64,000 nucleotides of DNA. It comes from Symsagittifera roscoffensis (taxonomy: Eukaryota; Xenacoelomorpha; Acoela; Convolutidae). Location of the stretch: assembly GCF_963678635.1 (NCBI RefSeq), contig NC_087068.1:3908001-3972000 (forward strand). The letters are read 5' to 3'. How positions within the stretch are numbered: the first letter of the stretch is position 1; the number at the start of each line of letters is the position of its first letter. The notes beneath the pieces are model-generated. The model saw only the letters and a list, made by a program, of their open reading frames with translations, was not told the origin of the DNA and ran no database searches. The translations under genes were made by a program, and so were the position numbers. Of the stretch, positions 11,041 to 22,185 are shown piece after piece.

Positions 11041-11535
11041 TCGTAGGTCGGTGGCTACAATTTGCTTTCTTGGAAACTCGTGATCCGTGATGTTTTTTAA
11101 CACCACACGGAACTTTGAAATTATTACCAGACTTTGGTAGAATTGTGATATTATTTCATCCATGGGTAGACATAGCGTTCTTCTGATTCACTCCAATTAT
11201 GCGAATTTGAGCTTCTGTTGTTTTGATACCAAGCCGATGCATGGCTTGCAGAGTGATAACGTCTGTTTTAGCATAATCATCAATGAGCGCCCCAAAGTGA
11301 TAAGTTCGGCCATTCTGAGATCAAACTTTGACGTTTGCTTTGAAAGAATTTTGATGGTTCTAGCTCGTTTGAAAGCCATCTTTTGCCTGTGTGAGACGCG
11401 GACTAGGCTGACTAGAGCTGCCATGAAAAGATACATGCCGCTTCTTTTTAACAGTCTTGCTCGGTGATTCAGAAGTTCGTGACTAGCAGACAAACCATTG
11501 AAGCACATCCTGTTGCTGGTCACAAAAACCTTTCG
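11041..11535 (-). pseudogene. BEL/Pao protease (DUF1758-like) and decayed zinc knuckle, copy A
   Basis: A minus-strand frame reads GALIDDYAKTDVITLQAMHR, with a RLGIKT stretch just after (about 11310-11230). This fits the retropepsin-like ALID-x-G-A/S-xx-S-x-I/V pattern followed by a RLGL-type word in Pao elements; the Gly after Asp is not kept. Upstream, at 11520-11440, is MCFNGLSASHELL. It looks like a CCHC knuckle (C-F-N-C-L...H) whose second Cys has become Gly. The order knuckle-protease-RT is the normal gag-pol order. Parts are in different frames, so it is not functional. Confidence 0.65.
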
Positions 11536-12180
11536 TTCTGATATTGTCATTGAGCGGTGTTTCTCACACTACCAAATTGGATGTCTGTCTTGGTTTGAAA
11601 TTTACACTCTGGTGAAGAGAAGCCATTCTTGTGAGATCGTTTCTTTTCTGTGAAGAAAATCTGCGGCTTTCGCTCAGCTTTATGGGATCTGGAATGAGGT
11701 CCTTCAAACACCTTTAAACACCTGATTCTGTTTTATAAGACCACTATGAGTCGATTGAAGCCAAGAGCTTCAACCCCATACTTGACAGTTTCTCATGCTT
11801 TCTGAGATTGAGGATTGAGGTTTCCAAAGAGAAAGAAATGCCCCAAATCGTTTTGTACGGTTCTTCCGAGTGCTTAGATCGATTGCGAAGTTTCACTGAA
11901 GACTGAGTGCAGCTGACAAATATGAGAGAGGTTCACCGTTCGAACTGCACTGAATCCATGGACACTTGACAAGAGCCTCCAAAGTCTTAAACGATTATTG
12001 AGGCGTTTTTGCTCTGACATTTGAAGGGCTACCTCGGACAGCGACTGTATCGTATGAAAAATGTATTAATGATAAATAGGTTAGCACAAACCGTGAGTAG
12101 AAAAAGTTAAAAATGTATGAAAAATTTAATATGCGTTTTTATTTGAATTTTCACGTGAACAAATCAATTTACAAAACAAT
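11536..12180 (-). pseudogene. BEL/Pao gag-like fragment (A1)
   Basis: Homologous to 7830-8480 and almost identical to 14987-15612. On the minus strand it holds broken frames of the DUF1759-like gag with words corresponding to FENLNPQSQKAWETV of copy B1. It lies just upstream (minus sense) of the knuckle and protease, as expected of gag. No LTR is recognised beyond it, because copy B follows immediately. Confidence 0.55.
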
Positions 12181-12849
12181 TATTGAGCAAGGAGCAAGGA
12201 AATTCGGAAAAATCTAAGATAATTGATAGACGGAATCCTTTTTGCCAAAAGTAAAGATTTCCAAAGCAAGTTTGAGATATTTATTGGAACAAATTGGTCC
12301 ATGGAAAGGTTGTATAAGAAAGCTATTCGAAATTTTGAAGCAAAAACCCTAAAATTTTTGAAAAAAAACTTTTCAGGCATTAAATATTAAAATAATTTCG
12401 CTTGTTCCATAGACGAATAGGTTCCCTAAAATTTTTTTAGAATAGAGGTTGCTGTTTTCAAGAGATTCGTTGTAGATTGAATTGAATCTGTGCACGCAAA
12501 ACTTTAAACTAAGTTTAGACTAGTACTGTCTAGCTTTGAAGTAGGATTGAGTTCATTTTCCTCTGACTCGTTGCTCTGAATGATTCTTAAATTTTACGCT
12601 CGATAGTCTTTTCCACAAAGTTTCCTAGAACATATTCAGCATTCTGTTCAGTTAAAAACTGCGTTCATAGCACATTCCGACTTTCGCTTATTATACAAGT
12701 TGAACAATTCAATTGAATCAGCTAAAAAAAACCTTGAATGTTTAGTTTTAGAATCGAAACACCATTCAGTCAAAGAAGAAACCTGACATAAAGAACAAGT
12801 ACAAGAGCCTTCAAAGTAGATGTCATACTTCAATATCAAACTGTGACCA

Positions 12850-13560
12850 GTTCCGTTGATCTGCAAATTGAAAAAAAAAACATTTTTTTAAAAAACATTA
12901 ATCCCATTGCTAGTCACAAATTCTTTCGTTCTGATCTTGTCATTGATCGTTAATTCTCACGCTCCAAAACTGGATGTCTGTCTTGGAAGGTTTGACATTT
13001 ACACTCCGGTAAAAAGAAGCCATTCCTGTGAGATCGGTTCTTTTCTATTAAGAATATCTGCTGCTCATGCTCAGTTTGATGGGGTCTGGAAGTAGATACT
13101 TGAATCACGTCTAATTACCTGAGTCTGTTTTCTGAGTCGAGTAAACTCAAGAGCTTCCGTAATCTCGTTGGGAGTTTCCCAAGCCTCTGAAATTCGGGAT
13201 CGAGGTTCTCGAAGAGAATGAATTGCGACAAATTGTTTTCTACCGATCTGCCGAGTGCTTTGATCAATTGAGAAGTCCCATTGAAGATTGAGTGTAGCTG
13301 AAAAAAGCTGAGATACGGTTTCCGTTTGAATTGCAGTGAATCAATGATCCCTTGACAAGAGCGCTCAAAGGGTTACACGACTTTTTCTATCTGGGCTCTA
13401 GCATTTGAAGCACTTTTCTCTAGCATTTGAAGAATTTGAATTGCATTTGTGGCAAAAATTTCAATTTATTAATAAATTAGTTAAAACAAACCGCGGGTAA
13501 AAAAATAGAACAAAGTATGAGACAATTTTCATGCGTTTTTATGTGAGTTTACATTAGAAA
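12850..13560 (-). pseudogene. BEL/Pao gag-like fragment (B2)
   Basis: Counterpart of A2 (7830-8480), with the same broken gag-type frame on the minus strand and small differences. The conserved plus-strand open frame 12907-13095 is its antisense shadow. Confidence 0.5.
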
Positions 13561-13939
13561 AAACATCTTATCAGTTAAATTTGCTTTGCTTGCTTGAACA
13601 TTTCCGCCACCGTTGATCTTTGATCAAACTTTTCGCATTTCACAGGGAGATGAAATTCAGAAGTAGCAAGAAGAAAGCGGATGTAATGCAATTGTCGAGC
13701 ATTATTTCTGGGAGGGTGGCAATGGCGAAGAAGGTGGAAAAGGTGAACTTGGAGAATCGGGTGGTCTTTTGGCGGCTGGAGTTGGTGGATGCAGCCCCTG
13801 ATTCTGTGGTGCAGAAAAAAAAGGATCCGAAAGTATCGTTATAGGAAAAATCTGGAGGATGAGTTTGGAAGAATGACGAGAAAGAGGAGTTGGTGGGTTT
13901 ACAATTGTTTTTCAATTTAAAATTTGATGTTTTGTTTTT

Positions 13940-14481
13940 GATCTAAAATGTTTTTAAACTTATTATTTTTATCTCTCATCTTTTTTCTTCGACATTTTTC
14001 GCAATCATAACGTTGGTTGTGTACTAATTTTGCCCTTACCTTTTTTAAAACTTGGAGTAACATCACTAGACTACAGTTTAAGCATTCTACAGTGACCAAG
14101 GCTTTTGAAATATCCAAGTAAGTTGCTTTAGCAGAAATGCAGATAAAAACTACTATGTAGAAATTGCAAGTTTTGTAGTACAGCTGCTGTCACTGGTCGA
14201 GTTATATGATCCGCTGGATTTAAATGAGTCCGATGGTAGCATCTGTTGAACTATGGCAATGCGGTTGGCCACGAAAGTAGTTTATCCTATCCGAACAAGT
14301 GCTATCATTGATTCACTCCACTCGCTGACATCTACCTACAAATGCAAAGTTTTGATTGACGTCAAGACACAGTTCAGGAGTTTTCCATTCTTGGAATGCA
14401 ATCTGTCTTCTCTGGTGACTTGGCAGCTAAAATAAAAATGGGTTCATGCGTCTGAAGTTTGTTTTGGCATAGATAGCTGCT
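13940..14481 (-). pseudogene. BEL/Pao RNase H and integrase-edge remnant (copy B)
   Basis: Counterpart of 8880-9402. Minus-strand pieces include YLDISKALVTVECLN (14117-13917 frame, read as MDISKALVTVECLN in the open part) and the RNase H words with FVANRIAIVQQM. The RT and the RT-RNase H connection are deleted in this copy, so the RNase H piece runs straight into the protease block. Confidence 0.6.
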
Positions 14482-14986
14482 CGTAGGTCGGTGGCTACAA
14501 TTTGCTTTCTTGGAAACTCGTGATCCGTGATGTTTTTCAACACCACACGGAACTTTGAAATTGTTACCAGACTTTGGTAGAATTGTGAGATTAATTCATC
14601 CATGGGTAGACATAGCGTTCTTCTGATTCACTCCAATTATGCGAATTTGAGCTTCTGTTATTTTGATACCAAGCCGATGCATGGCTTGCAGAGTGATAAC
14701 GTCCGTTTTAGCATAATCATCAATGAGCGCCCCAAAGTGATAAGTTCGGCCATTCTGAGATCAAACTTTGACGTTTGCTTTGAAAGAACTTTGATGGTTC
14801 TAGTTCGTTTGAAAGCCATCTTTTGCCCGTGTGAGACGCGGACTAGGCTGACTAGAGCTGCCATGAAGAGATACATGCCGCTTCTTTTTAACAGTCTTGC
14901 TCGGTGATTCAGAAGATCGTGACTAGCAGACAAACCATTGAAGCACATCCTGTTGCTGGTCACAAAAAAGTTTCGTTCTGATGTTG
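14482..14986 (-). pseudogene. BEL/Pao protease and decayed zinc knuckle (copy B)
   Basis: Near-identical to 11041-11535: the same ALIDDYAKTDVIT-type protease frame and the same MCFNGLSASH knuckle with Cys changed to Gly. The shared lesion shows that the knuckle was already lost before the duplication. Confidence 0.65.
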
Positions 14987-15612
14987 TCAATGAGCGGTGT
15001 TTCTCACACTACCAAATTGGATGTCTGTCTTGGTTTGAAATTTACACTCTGGTGAAGAGAAGCCATTCTTGTGAGATCGTTTCTTTTCTGTATAAAAAAT
15101 CTGCGACTTTCGCTCAGCTTTATGGGATCTGGAATGAGGTCCTTCAAACATCTTTAAACACCTGACTCTGTTATATAAGACCACTATCAGTCGATTGAAG
15201 CCAAGAGCTTCAACCCCATACTTGACAGTTTCCCATGCTTTCTGAGATTGAGGATTGAGGTTCTCAAAGAGAAAGAAATGCCCCAAATCGTTTTGTACGG
15301 TTCTTCCGAGTGCTTAGATCGATTGCGAAGTCTCACTGAAGACTGAGTGCAGCTGACAAATATGAGAGACGTTCACCGTTCGAACTGCACTGAATCCATG
15401 AACACTTGACAAGAGCCTCCAAAGTCTTAAACGAGTATTGAGGCGTTTTTGCTCTAACATTTGAAGGGCTACCTCGGACAGCGACTGTATCGTATGAAAA
15501 ATGTTTTAATGATAAATAGGTTAGCACAAACCGCGGGTAGAAAAATTTAAAAATTCATGGAAAAATTAACATGCGTTTTTAATTGAGTTTTCACGTGAAC
15601 AAATTAATTTAC
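14987..15612 (-). pseudogene. BEL/Pao gag-like fragment (B1)
   Basis: The minus-strand open frame from 15286 includes FLFENLNPQSQKAWETV, the clearest gag (DUF1759-type) word in the window. A second frame from 15527 carries YSFKTLEALVKCSWIQC, with a GERLSYLSAAL stretch further on. Between them the frame is broken. It stands upstream (minus sense) of the knuckle and protease. Confidence 0.6.
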
Positions 15613-16390
15613 AATTTAAAAGAAGATTTTCTGCTTGCTCCAACAGCTAGACCGAAAACAGAGGACCTTGCTAGCCAGAAGTCATTCTTGCAAAAAATAA
15701 TTCTTTGCAAAAAACTGGTCTTGTTTTGACAATTCCAAGTTTAATACTGATAAAAAAACTTCTGAGCCAAAACAAAAATCGACATGTCCTGTGAAATAAT
15801 GAAAATTTTAGGATACTATTCAAAATAGACGACTCTTCGTTCTTCACTTTCAAATTCAATCTCAATTCAATTCAGTCAGTTCTTGTTGTTTTTCAGTGTT
15901 CTTCAAACAGCAGCAGTTAAAACTACAATTTGGGTCTGTTTACCAAAGTCCAAAGATCTACAAATAAAAAAACACCATTATGCATAATTCAGTCAAGAAT
16001 CCTAACAAAACATGCGTGATATAAAATAATGTAGGACAACGTTTTTGATTTAACATTTTAAAATTCTTATAATCTTCAAGTTATCCACCAGTATTCTTCA
16101 AAAAAAAAATTTAATCTTATTTCGCGTCATTTGATCCATTTTCCTTTGATCTGCTGAATGAAAAATCATTATTATTAAAAGATTGAGTAGTCTTTTTTTA
16201 GTATTTTTCAAATAACATTAACTTTAACATTAAGATAACTCGAATCCAGTGACCCAATTCTTGTTGATCTGTGAACTGAAAATATCAAAATTCTTTGTTT
16301 AGTTAGAAAACCTCAAGTTATTCTTCAGTGATTTTCAAAAAGCTCTAATCTCAAAGTAAAAAATTTCCTTCAAGTTCCGACAGGGGAATC
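15613..16390. other. gene-free stretch with decayed repeats
   Basis: No gene is seen. Words like CAGTGTTCTTCAAA and TTGATCTG-GAACTGAAAAATCA recur about every 160-190 bp (near 15890, 16085, 16150, 16265, 16325) and also near 7700-7780. It is probably a worn tandem or dispersed repeat. The minus-strand frame 15671-15865 has no recognisable features. Confidence 0.35.
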
Positions 16391-17110
16391 GAAAAAAATC
16401 GCTTGCCTAAAAATGTTTAATGCGGAGGGAAACGAGAATAAATATTTGCGGATTAAGCAACTGCAGCAGTTCTATAACGGTAAAGCCGTCAATATTGAAT
16501 CCGCTCCTTGACTAGAGAAAGTAAATTACATACATCTGAATTTCAATCAAAATGCAGCTACGAAAAACGACAAATTCTCATTGAGTCACTGATTATCAAA
16601 AATACTTCCATTGTTTTGCTCCCGGAGACTTGGTTATCCAACGAAACCTTCGTTTCTTTTATCAAACTGTATCAATATGTGTTCGAATTTATGGTGATCA
16701 TGGCAAAATTTTTTTGTATCGGGTAAAAAATATCTGATTGGTGACCTCTCGAATCTAAACTTTACATTGTCTCTCGCATGGAAAAAAATTGTTGTTTTTT
16801 TCCTATTCTACAATCCTCATCATAGTTCCCGTTATCATGAATCAACTATTTGAATAACAACATACCTTACAGCTTACCATCACTCATTCAAGACATACGC
16901 TACATCTCACCGCTACGGATCGTTTTCCTATAAATTCGTTTTGGGTGGTATTAATCTCTCTGTTATAAATTGGCAAACCAATTCTGGAAAAACTATTTTT
17001 GAATGAGATTTTCAAGGTATGATCAGCGAACTTGGTCTAAATCAGTTCAAAAATGCACTAACTCATATGAAGGGAAACTGCTTTCATCTACCTTTTGGCA
17101 CGGTTGATTC
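16391..17110 (+). pseudogene. LINE endonuclease domain remnant
   Basis: The plus-strand frame 16508-16726 carries KRQILIESLIIKNTSIVLLP followed by ETWLSNETF, the N-terminal part of apurinic-type LINE endonucleases (...LCLTETWL...). Further on, in other frames, are FYNPHHSSRYHES, SFWVVLIS (strand-loop before FNW), and DFQGMISELGLNQF with a GNCFHL word. These correspond to the GDFN...LGL-Q...GN-LDL blocks. Several frameshifts and stops break it, and no reverse transcriptase follows. It could belong to either LINE family here. Confidence 0.6.
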
Positions 17111-17880
17111 GATCCCATTGAGTATCCAAAAAAAATAGTTTGTTGGATTAATTTCCTGTAAAAACCAAATTGTTCCTTACTATTCTTCTCATTGGTTACA
17201 TGTATTCTAATTGTTACATGCAGCTCTGTTATCTTCGAAATGTAAGTGCAGAAGATGTTTGCTAAAGCCGCATCACTGTGCCTCTCAGACAAGGTGATTC
17301 TTAAGTTTACACACGCTTCATATAAAGAAATTAGCTTCAGTCGTTATAAAGAAACGACTAGTGTTGTTTTTATCAGTCGTTATTGTATAATGTTATTGAT
17401 AACTTTTTTTGCTAATGTTACCGTCGCCATAGCTTAAGAGTTTGCGTCGGTTGAATTGGTCAGGTTCAGATTCCTCAAAATACTCAGTAATTGCTAATTT
17501 ATTTCACTCTTCACGTGTTCATTCACTCTTGTTTTCTGACTTCAATTTTCGGCAGAATTTGAAAAGTAATTGAAAAGTATTTTTAAAAGCATCTTTAATT
17601 TAAACCTTTAGAGGCAACGTAGCGTCTGCTTTATAAAAACTTTCAAAACTTGTTTCAAAGTATTTGTCGTCCAGAAATTCAGAACGGATTTCTTTGAGAC
17701 ATTTGAGCTCCTCAAGAGCATGAAAAAACAAAAATGAAGTGTTTTAAAACCAGATTTATTTTATTTGAAGTTATAAGTTGTGTTAACAAATACTATGAAC
17801 AATGAAACTATGATTTCAAATGTTAAAGCCATCTGTGTGCAGAAAATGTTTACTGTTTTTTCTCTAATTTGCTTGTGTCA
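17111..17880. other. gene-free stretch upstream of the spliced gene
   Basis: AT-rich, with no protein motif or repeat recognised. Frames at 17047-17292 (minus) and 17246-17437 (plus) overlap in antisense and look like chance. Confidence 0.4.
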
Positions 17881-17886
17881 ACAGAA

Positions 17887-17894
17887 TATAAAAG
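17887..17894 (+). promoter_or_regulatory. possible TATA box of the spliced gene
   Basis: TATAAAAG stands about 240 bp before the ATG at 18134. In AT-rich DNA such a match is weak evidence; the transcript start is not otherwise marked. Confidence 0.25.
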
Positions 17895-18133
17895 TCATAT
17901 CAAAACTAATCGAAGAGAAAAGCAGAAAACAAAAATAAAATTACGTTACCCACGAATACAGTTTTGTAAGAAAAAATATTTATCGAGTTATATTCAATAC
18001 ACCACGTGGTAATTTTTCTGGATTGCTGAGTTCAGACAACGTGCGTTTTATTAAACTAGCATAATCTTTTCATTAGTTTGTCTTACAGTTACGGGAGTTT
18101 AAACTACGACTTTAGCCGAGACAAAAGCTCATA

Positions 18134-18178
18134 ATGCCAAAGAAGAAATCACAAAATAGAAAGAGAGCGGGGGCGGCG
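18134..18178 (+). CDS. spliced host gene, exon 1 (NLS-like N terminus)
   Basis: The ATG has A at -3 and opens a 15-codon exon, MPKKKSQNRKRAGAA, closed by the strong donor GCG|GTGAGT in phase 0. The KKK...RKR clusters look like a nuclear localisation signal, so the product may be nuclear (inference). Too short for a simple ORF search, it is proposed because the donor phase fits all the following phase-0 exons. The next exon starts at 19865, and the intron carries a DNA transposon (18363-19765). No other start with a matching donor is evident nearby. The assignment to this gene is inference from phase and position; RNA evidence would settle it. Confidence 0.5.
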
Positions 18179-18362
18179 GTGAGTCCAAATTTTGTTTTAG
18201 AACATTTATCTCGACAACCCCAATAATTGAAATTTTTTGATAATGAGACGTTATGTCCACAATTTGATGTAAGTTATTCCAGAAAAAATATACTAATCTT
18301 GAAAAATCACATCAGTAGCTTTTTGTGTTAAGCATGGAGTCATTTTTGAACCACCAAGTTCA

Positions 18363-19765
18363 TTACGAGGCCAAACTGTGTATATTATGAATTATAACCG
18401 AATTTCGCAAAATTGCTACTGTTCTTTGATGTTATTTGCTGTATAGATATTGCTGGAATTTGATGTGGTGCAGCTCCGGACCCGCAACAATTCGTAGTTT
18501 TCCGCCAATTGTTGTAGATTGTTTTCCAAATTTCTGCGAGCTGTTGTCCAGTTTTTTTGTCTAACGTTGTGTCTGTTGTTCGAACGTGCTTTTGGGTGTG
18601 GTGCGTGTGTTCCTTGTCTTTTGTCCTGATGTGTTGTCCTGACGTGTAATTGATGGCTTCGGTTTTTTAGTAATTTTAGTATTTTGCGTCGCTGTTCATT
18701 GAGGTCGAGCTCTTCTCGAAATTTGGGTGTTTCCAAATGTTTCCAAAAGTTTTTTTTTGCTGTTTCCAAATGCATTTGAGTGCTGAATTCGTAATCCTGA
18801 TTTCTTTTTATGTAAGCAACTATTGTAAAAGAGTGCCAAACGAGATTTTTGTCTACGTGTCGAATGTTGTCGAAATCCTTCCTAAAAGTAATGCTGTAGG
18901 GGTTGTCTACAGTGGGTTTACAGTTGATTTTTGTTCTTCTGTTGGGCTCAAAATTGTTTTTTTTTATCTGCGATCATATGAGGCGTTAAAATTTTTTGTT
19001 TTCAGTTGGTGTTGAGAACTGTCGTTGATTTGAGTCACTTTTGTTGGCTAAATTTTGGGTCGTTTTCTTCTGCTGACAATGGTTATTGCTGACACTGGCG
19101 TTGAAGCTTTTATTGAATGGTGAAATCATTGTTCTGGGTTGCTGCTGAATGATTCAAGGTTTGGCTGGGGCTTCTGATTTTTTGTGGGATAATGTACAAT
19201 GTCGTCAGTGCTGGTCTTTGTACCGAGGAAATCACTATGTATCCTTATTCCGGTCAAAGCTGGAGTTGTTTCTCTCTGCTGATGTTGTGTTTGTATTTAT
19301 CTCTGATGTTCAGTTGACTTTGAGCGTCCTGATAATCTGTGAGTTGTTCCGTGTTTACTAGATTTTCTCTATTGGCTGTCGTTGATAGTTTGAGTTAAGC
19401 GGATTCCGCTTCAATTTGCGAATTCCGCTTACAAGATGCGGATTCCGCCTAAAATTTGCAGATTCCACTTACAGTTGCAGATTCTGTGACAGCTTAAGTT
19501 TACGAAGGGCATATATTATTATTTGTTCATGGGCTCCACAAACTGGTTTCGGATTCCACAGCTATTTTGTGTGCGGATTGTGCAAAGTTGCCTGTTTTTG
19601 GAGCGATTTTGAGCAACACAGTGTATTAGCTATTTGTCCATGGAATTCAAAACAGCAGAGAAGATCAAAGAAAAATAGCAATGTCGGGGATTCCGCGACA
19701 AATCTGATTTTTGCCCATTGCTAAATCCGCTGACAGTTCACAAAATGCACAGATTGGCCTCGTAA
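18363..19765. mobile_element. 1.4-kb DNA transposon remnant with TTACGAGGCC ends
   Basis: The left end TTACGAGGCCAAACTGTG is mirrored by CACAGATTGGCCTCGTAA at the right (17 of 18 match). A 198-bp relative with the same ends lies at 54939-55136, and the two share about 50 bp inside the ends. The minus-strand open frame 18416-18775 (119 codons; K/R/N-rich, with HLETAKKNFWKHLETPKFRE) is not a recognised transposase. I could not find a clear target duplication, so the superfamily is open. It lies in intron 1 of the spliced gene. Confidence 0.55.
19395..19500. repeat. ~20-22-bp tandem repeat inside the transposon
   Basis: Four to five units like GCGGATTCCGCTTACAATTT follow one another with decay (GCGGATTCCGCTTCAA, CGAATTCCGCTTACAA, GCGGATTCCGCCTAAA, CAGATTCCACTTACA). 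The 198-bp relative at 54.9 kb has one related word, GCAGATTCCGC. Subterminal repeats of this kind are common transposase-binding sites (general knowledge; role inferred). Confidence 0.6.
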
Positions 19766-19864
19766 GGTCTTTTTTAGTTTTCGTTTTGCCTTTAAATCAA
19801 TAGTTTATCGTTCTGTTAGCAACGCATTGTTTTTTTTTAAATTTGATAATCGTTTTTTTTCCAG

Positions 19865-19942
19865 GGATGCGGATCCTCCAATCAGCAACAGTTACCAGAA
19901 AACACTACACTTGAAAGACAGTTTGCAGGAACTTCAAACCAG
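19865..19942 (+). CDS. spliced host gene, 78-bp exon 2
   Basis: Acceptor TTTTTTTTCCAG|GG and donor CAG|GTACTT enclose exactly 26 codons in phase 0 at both ends. The peptide begins GCGSSNQQQLPENTTLERQF and ends AGTSNQ. It is one of three homologous symmetrical exons (with 20478-20555 and 21006-21083), and the first 26 codons of the exon at 42167 are a fourth copy. The low-complexity Gly/Ser/Gln make-up suggests a disordered linker. Being symmetrical, it can be skipped or included without shifting the frame. Confidence 0.7.
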
Positions 19943-20477
19943 GTACTTCGAGTAGTCCAATTTTCATCTTTCCGAAGTATAATTTGAAATTTGTTAGCTC
20001 TAAAAATGGGGAAAAATTGTCTCTAAATAGAACATTAGAACATTACATTAGAGTTTTATACCAATTCAATTTCAAAGTTGAACACCTCTTAATCGACATT
20101 TTCTTCATTTCTGTTTAGTTATTAGGTTTGTTTTTTTTAACCAATACCTTACTGATTTTTCAGCTTTTGCTTTTGCAAAAAATTGATGAAGATACAAACG
20201 TACCATATTTTTGATAAAAACAGGACACATGGGCTCTAAATTAAAATTTAAAAACTTTCTATTTCGAATATTTTTTGTTCGGAGGGGTAGTGGACTGAAG
20301 CAATTTTTTTCCCACATAATTAGACCAATCGACTGTTTCATTGAAATTGTCTAAAGTATCAAAGGTTTTCATAAATTTATGAATGTTGATTTGTCAATTT
20401 GTTAACATTGTCCTCTTATCACCTACAAGACATTAGATTGGTAACAGAACCCCACACATGTGAGTTTTTGTTATCAG

Positions 20478-20555
20478 GGATGCGGATCTTCCAGTCAGCA
20501 ACAGTTCCCAGAAAACTTTCGAAATGAAACACAGATTACAGGAACTTCAACTCAG
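20478..20555 (+). CDS. spliced host gene, 78-bp exon 3
   Basis: The acceptor TTGTTATCAG|GG and donor CAG|GTACTC enclose 26 codons in phase 0. The peptide starts GCGSSSQQQFPENF and ends ITGTSTQ, aligned without gaps to exon 2. It starts 613 bp after exon 2. The bases after the donor (GTACTCCAATTAGATCAAA) resemble those after exons 2 and 4, so exon and flanking intron were duplicated together. Confidence 0.7.
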
Positions 20556-21005
20556 GTACTCCAATTAGATCAAATTGTCATGCTTCGATTGTATAAATTG
20601 TAATGTTGAAATTAAATTAAAGAGAATTAGCAATTGAAACTGAACATCTTTGGTTGCGTATAATCATTTTTTGTTAGTTTTTTATTATTTTTTTATTTTT
20701 GTTTTCGATCAATCAATAAAATGCCAATTTTTCAGGTTTGGTTTGATATAGAAAAAAACTAAATATAAAAAAGACGTACCATATGCCTGATAAAAATTTG
20801 TTCCCATTTAGTGTTTTTAAATTACAATTATAAAAGCATCCACCTCCATAGAAAGTAATAACTGTTCTTATTTTGATCAGCTTAGTTTTTTTAACAAGAT
20901 CAAGTTTTTGATAAATGAGGTCTTTTTTTTCTAAATGTTTCAGTTCTTTTTTCATTAAGACTTTGTGCTGTTAATAGAAAAGAGATAACAATGTTTTGTA
21001 TTCAG

Positions 21006-21083
21006 GGATACGGATCATCCAGTCAGCAACAGTTACCAGGAAGCAACCAAAATGATAACAAGCCACCGGAAACGTCAAATCAG
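21006..21083 (+). CDS. spliced host gene, 78-bp exon 4
   Basis: The acceptor TTGTATTCAG|GG and weaker donor CAG|GTGCTC enclose 26 codons in phase 0. The peptide starts GYGSSSQQQLPGSNQ and ends PPETSNQ. It is the most diverged of the three in its second half. The following intron is about 21 kb long and holds the whole LINE-B array before the next exon at 42167. Confidence 0.65.
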
Positions 21084-22185
21084 GTGCTCCAAGTAGTCCA
21101 GTTTTTTAATCTTTCTACAGAAAAAGTTTGTATAACCACACTAGCCAACATAGCCAAGCTAATTTATTATTGTATCTTCCATAGAAATCATTTTAAGGCG
21201 TTTGATTTTTACTGACATTAAAAAGGTTATTTGCAGCAGGCCTAATCTTATAACTGTCGCAAAAATAAAATAAGTAAAAACTTTAAAATCTTCTTCTGAA
21301 TCACCCTGTTTTAGCATTTTTTGTTCGGATCTTTTTTTTCAAAAGCCAGCAAAATCATGCAGTCAAACAGAAAAACCGAGCTTGAAAAAAAGCTCCATAA
21401 TTAAAAGCTCCAATAAAGTATCGAGATTGCTCTTATCAGGACAAAGCCAAAATGCTCCTATTGCGCTTTAAGGTCTAAAGAGTAAAAATTTACTTTGAAA
21501 AGTTGAAATATAATTAACAGTTAACCCCCCCCCCCCCCCCCTCCTTACTAAAGGGAGATAAATGTTTAGAAGATTAAGTTAGTTGACTTTTCAACCAATC
21601 AGAAGGCAATAAAAATTGATTTATAAAAACAAAGCTCTAGTGCTAAATCACTGCTTTGTTTTGGAGTCGTACGTTTTTAGTAGGAACCATAAATGACTGA
21701 TGTTAGAGGTTAGATGGATCCAAAAACTGGATGAAAATTCCAAAGAAATCAGTTTTTAGTTTGTTTTTGAAAATCCCTCACACGCTATGTTAAGTACAAA
21801 TGATAAATATTTAACGCGCGAAACCTCTTGCGCGTTATTTGTTTTAAGTTTGCCGTAATGGCAATCTTCAAGCCACATAACTCTAAAAAAAATTGATCAC
21901 CAAAAAAATATATATTTTTAACTTTGAGCTCAAGACAATAATGGCTTTGCAATGAATAAAAAAATGCTTTCAAAACTTGTTAATTAGAAATTACTAATTC
22001 TAGAAAGTATTAGAACGTACTAAGTCTGGAGAAAAAACCCTAATGTTATATTTTTGAAGGTCGGAAGAAAAAGAAAAAAGGGTGAGTGTTTCAAAATCTT
22101 TGTTCAGCTTCGAATATAAGACATGAAGTTGAGATTAAAATCAGGGTTTGCTCAAGCAAAGCAATTTTTTAGTTTTTTGAAATCT
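21084..22185. other. intron sequence with no gene; poly-C tract
   Basis: Nothing coding is recognised. It includes a run of 17 C (21525-21541), which is prone to assembly or sequencing error, and a small perfect hairpin AACGCGC...GCGCGTT near 21813-21837. Confidence 0.5.

Larger units (their letters stand above)
6195..12180. repeat. tandem segmental duplication, copy A
   Basis: Copy A (about 6.0 kb) abuts copy B (12181-15612), which begins with the same sequence, TATTGAGCAAGGAGC. Both contain the same order of satellite fragment, gag-like, RNase H, protease and gag-like pieces of a minus-strand BEL/Pao element. Copy A has 820 bp (about 6685-7504) and about 75 bp (about 7680-7753) that B lacks. 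It also keeps about 1.64 kb of reverse transcriptase (about 9403-11040) lost from B. Confidence 0.85.
12181..15612. repeat. tandem segmental duplication, copy B
   Basis: Copy B follows copy A with no spacer. It matches A along its length except for the 820-bp and ~75-bp segments of A and a ~1.64-kb deletion. At the deletion, GATAGCTGCTC (about 14471-14481) joins GTAGGTCGGTGGC. The junction has only a few bases of shared sequence, which points to end joining. Confidence 0.85.

Noticed and set aside
8534-13844. Basic 74-residue protein conserved at 8534-8758 and 13620-13844
   Set aside because: Conservation is explained by the recent tandem duplication, and the opposite strand is equally open. 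Kept only as an unclear segment.
21525-21541. Run of 17 C as a functional element
   Set aside because: Homopolymer runs of this kind are often sequencing or assembly noise; no structure around it.
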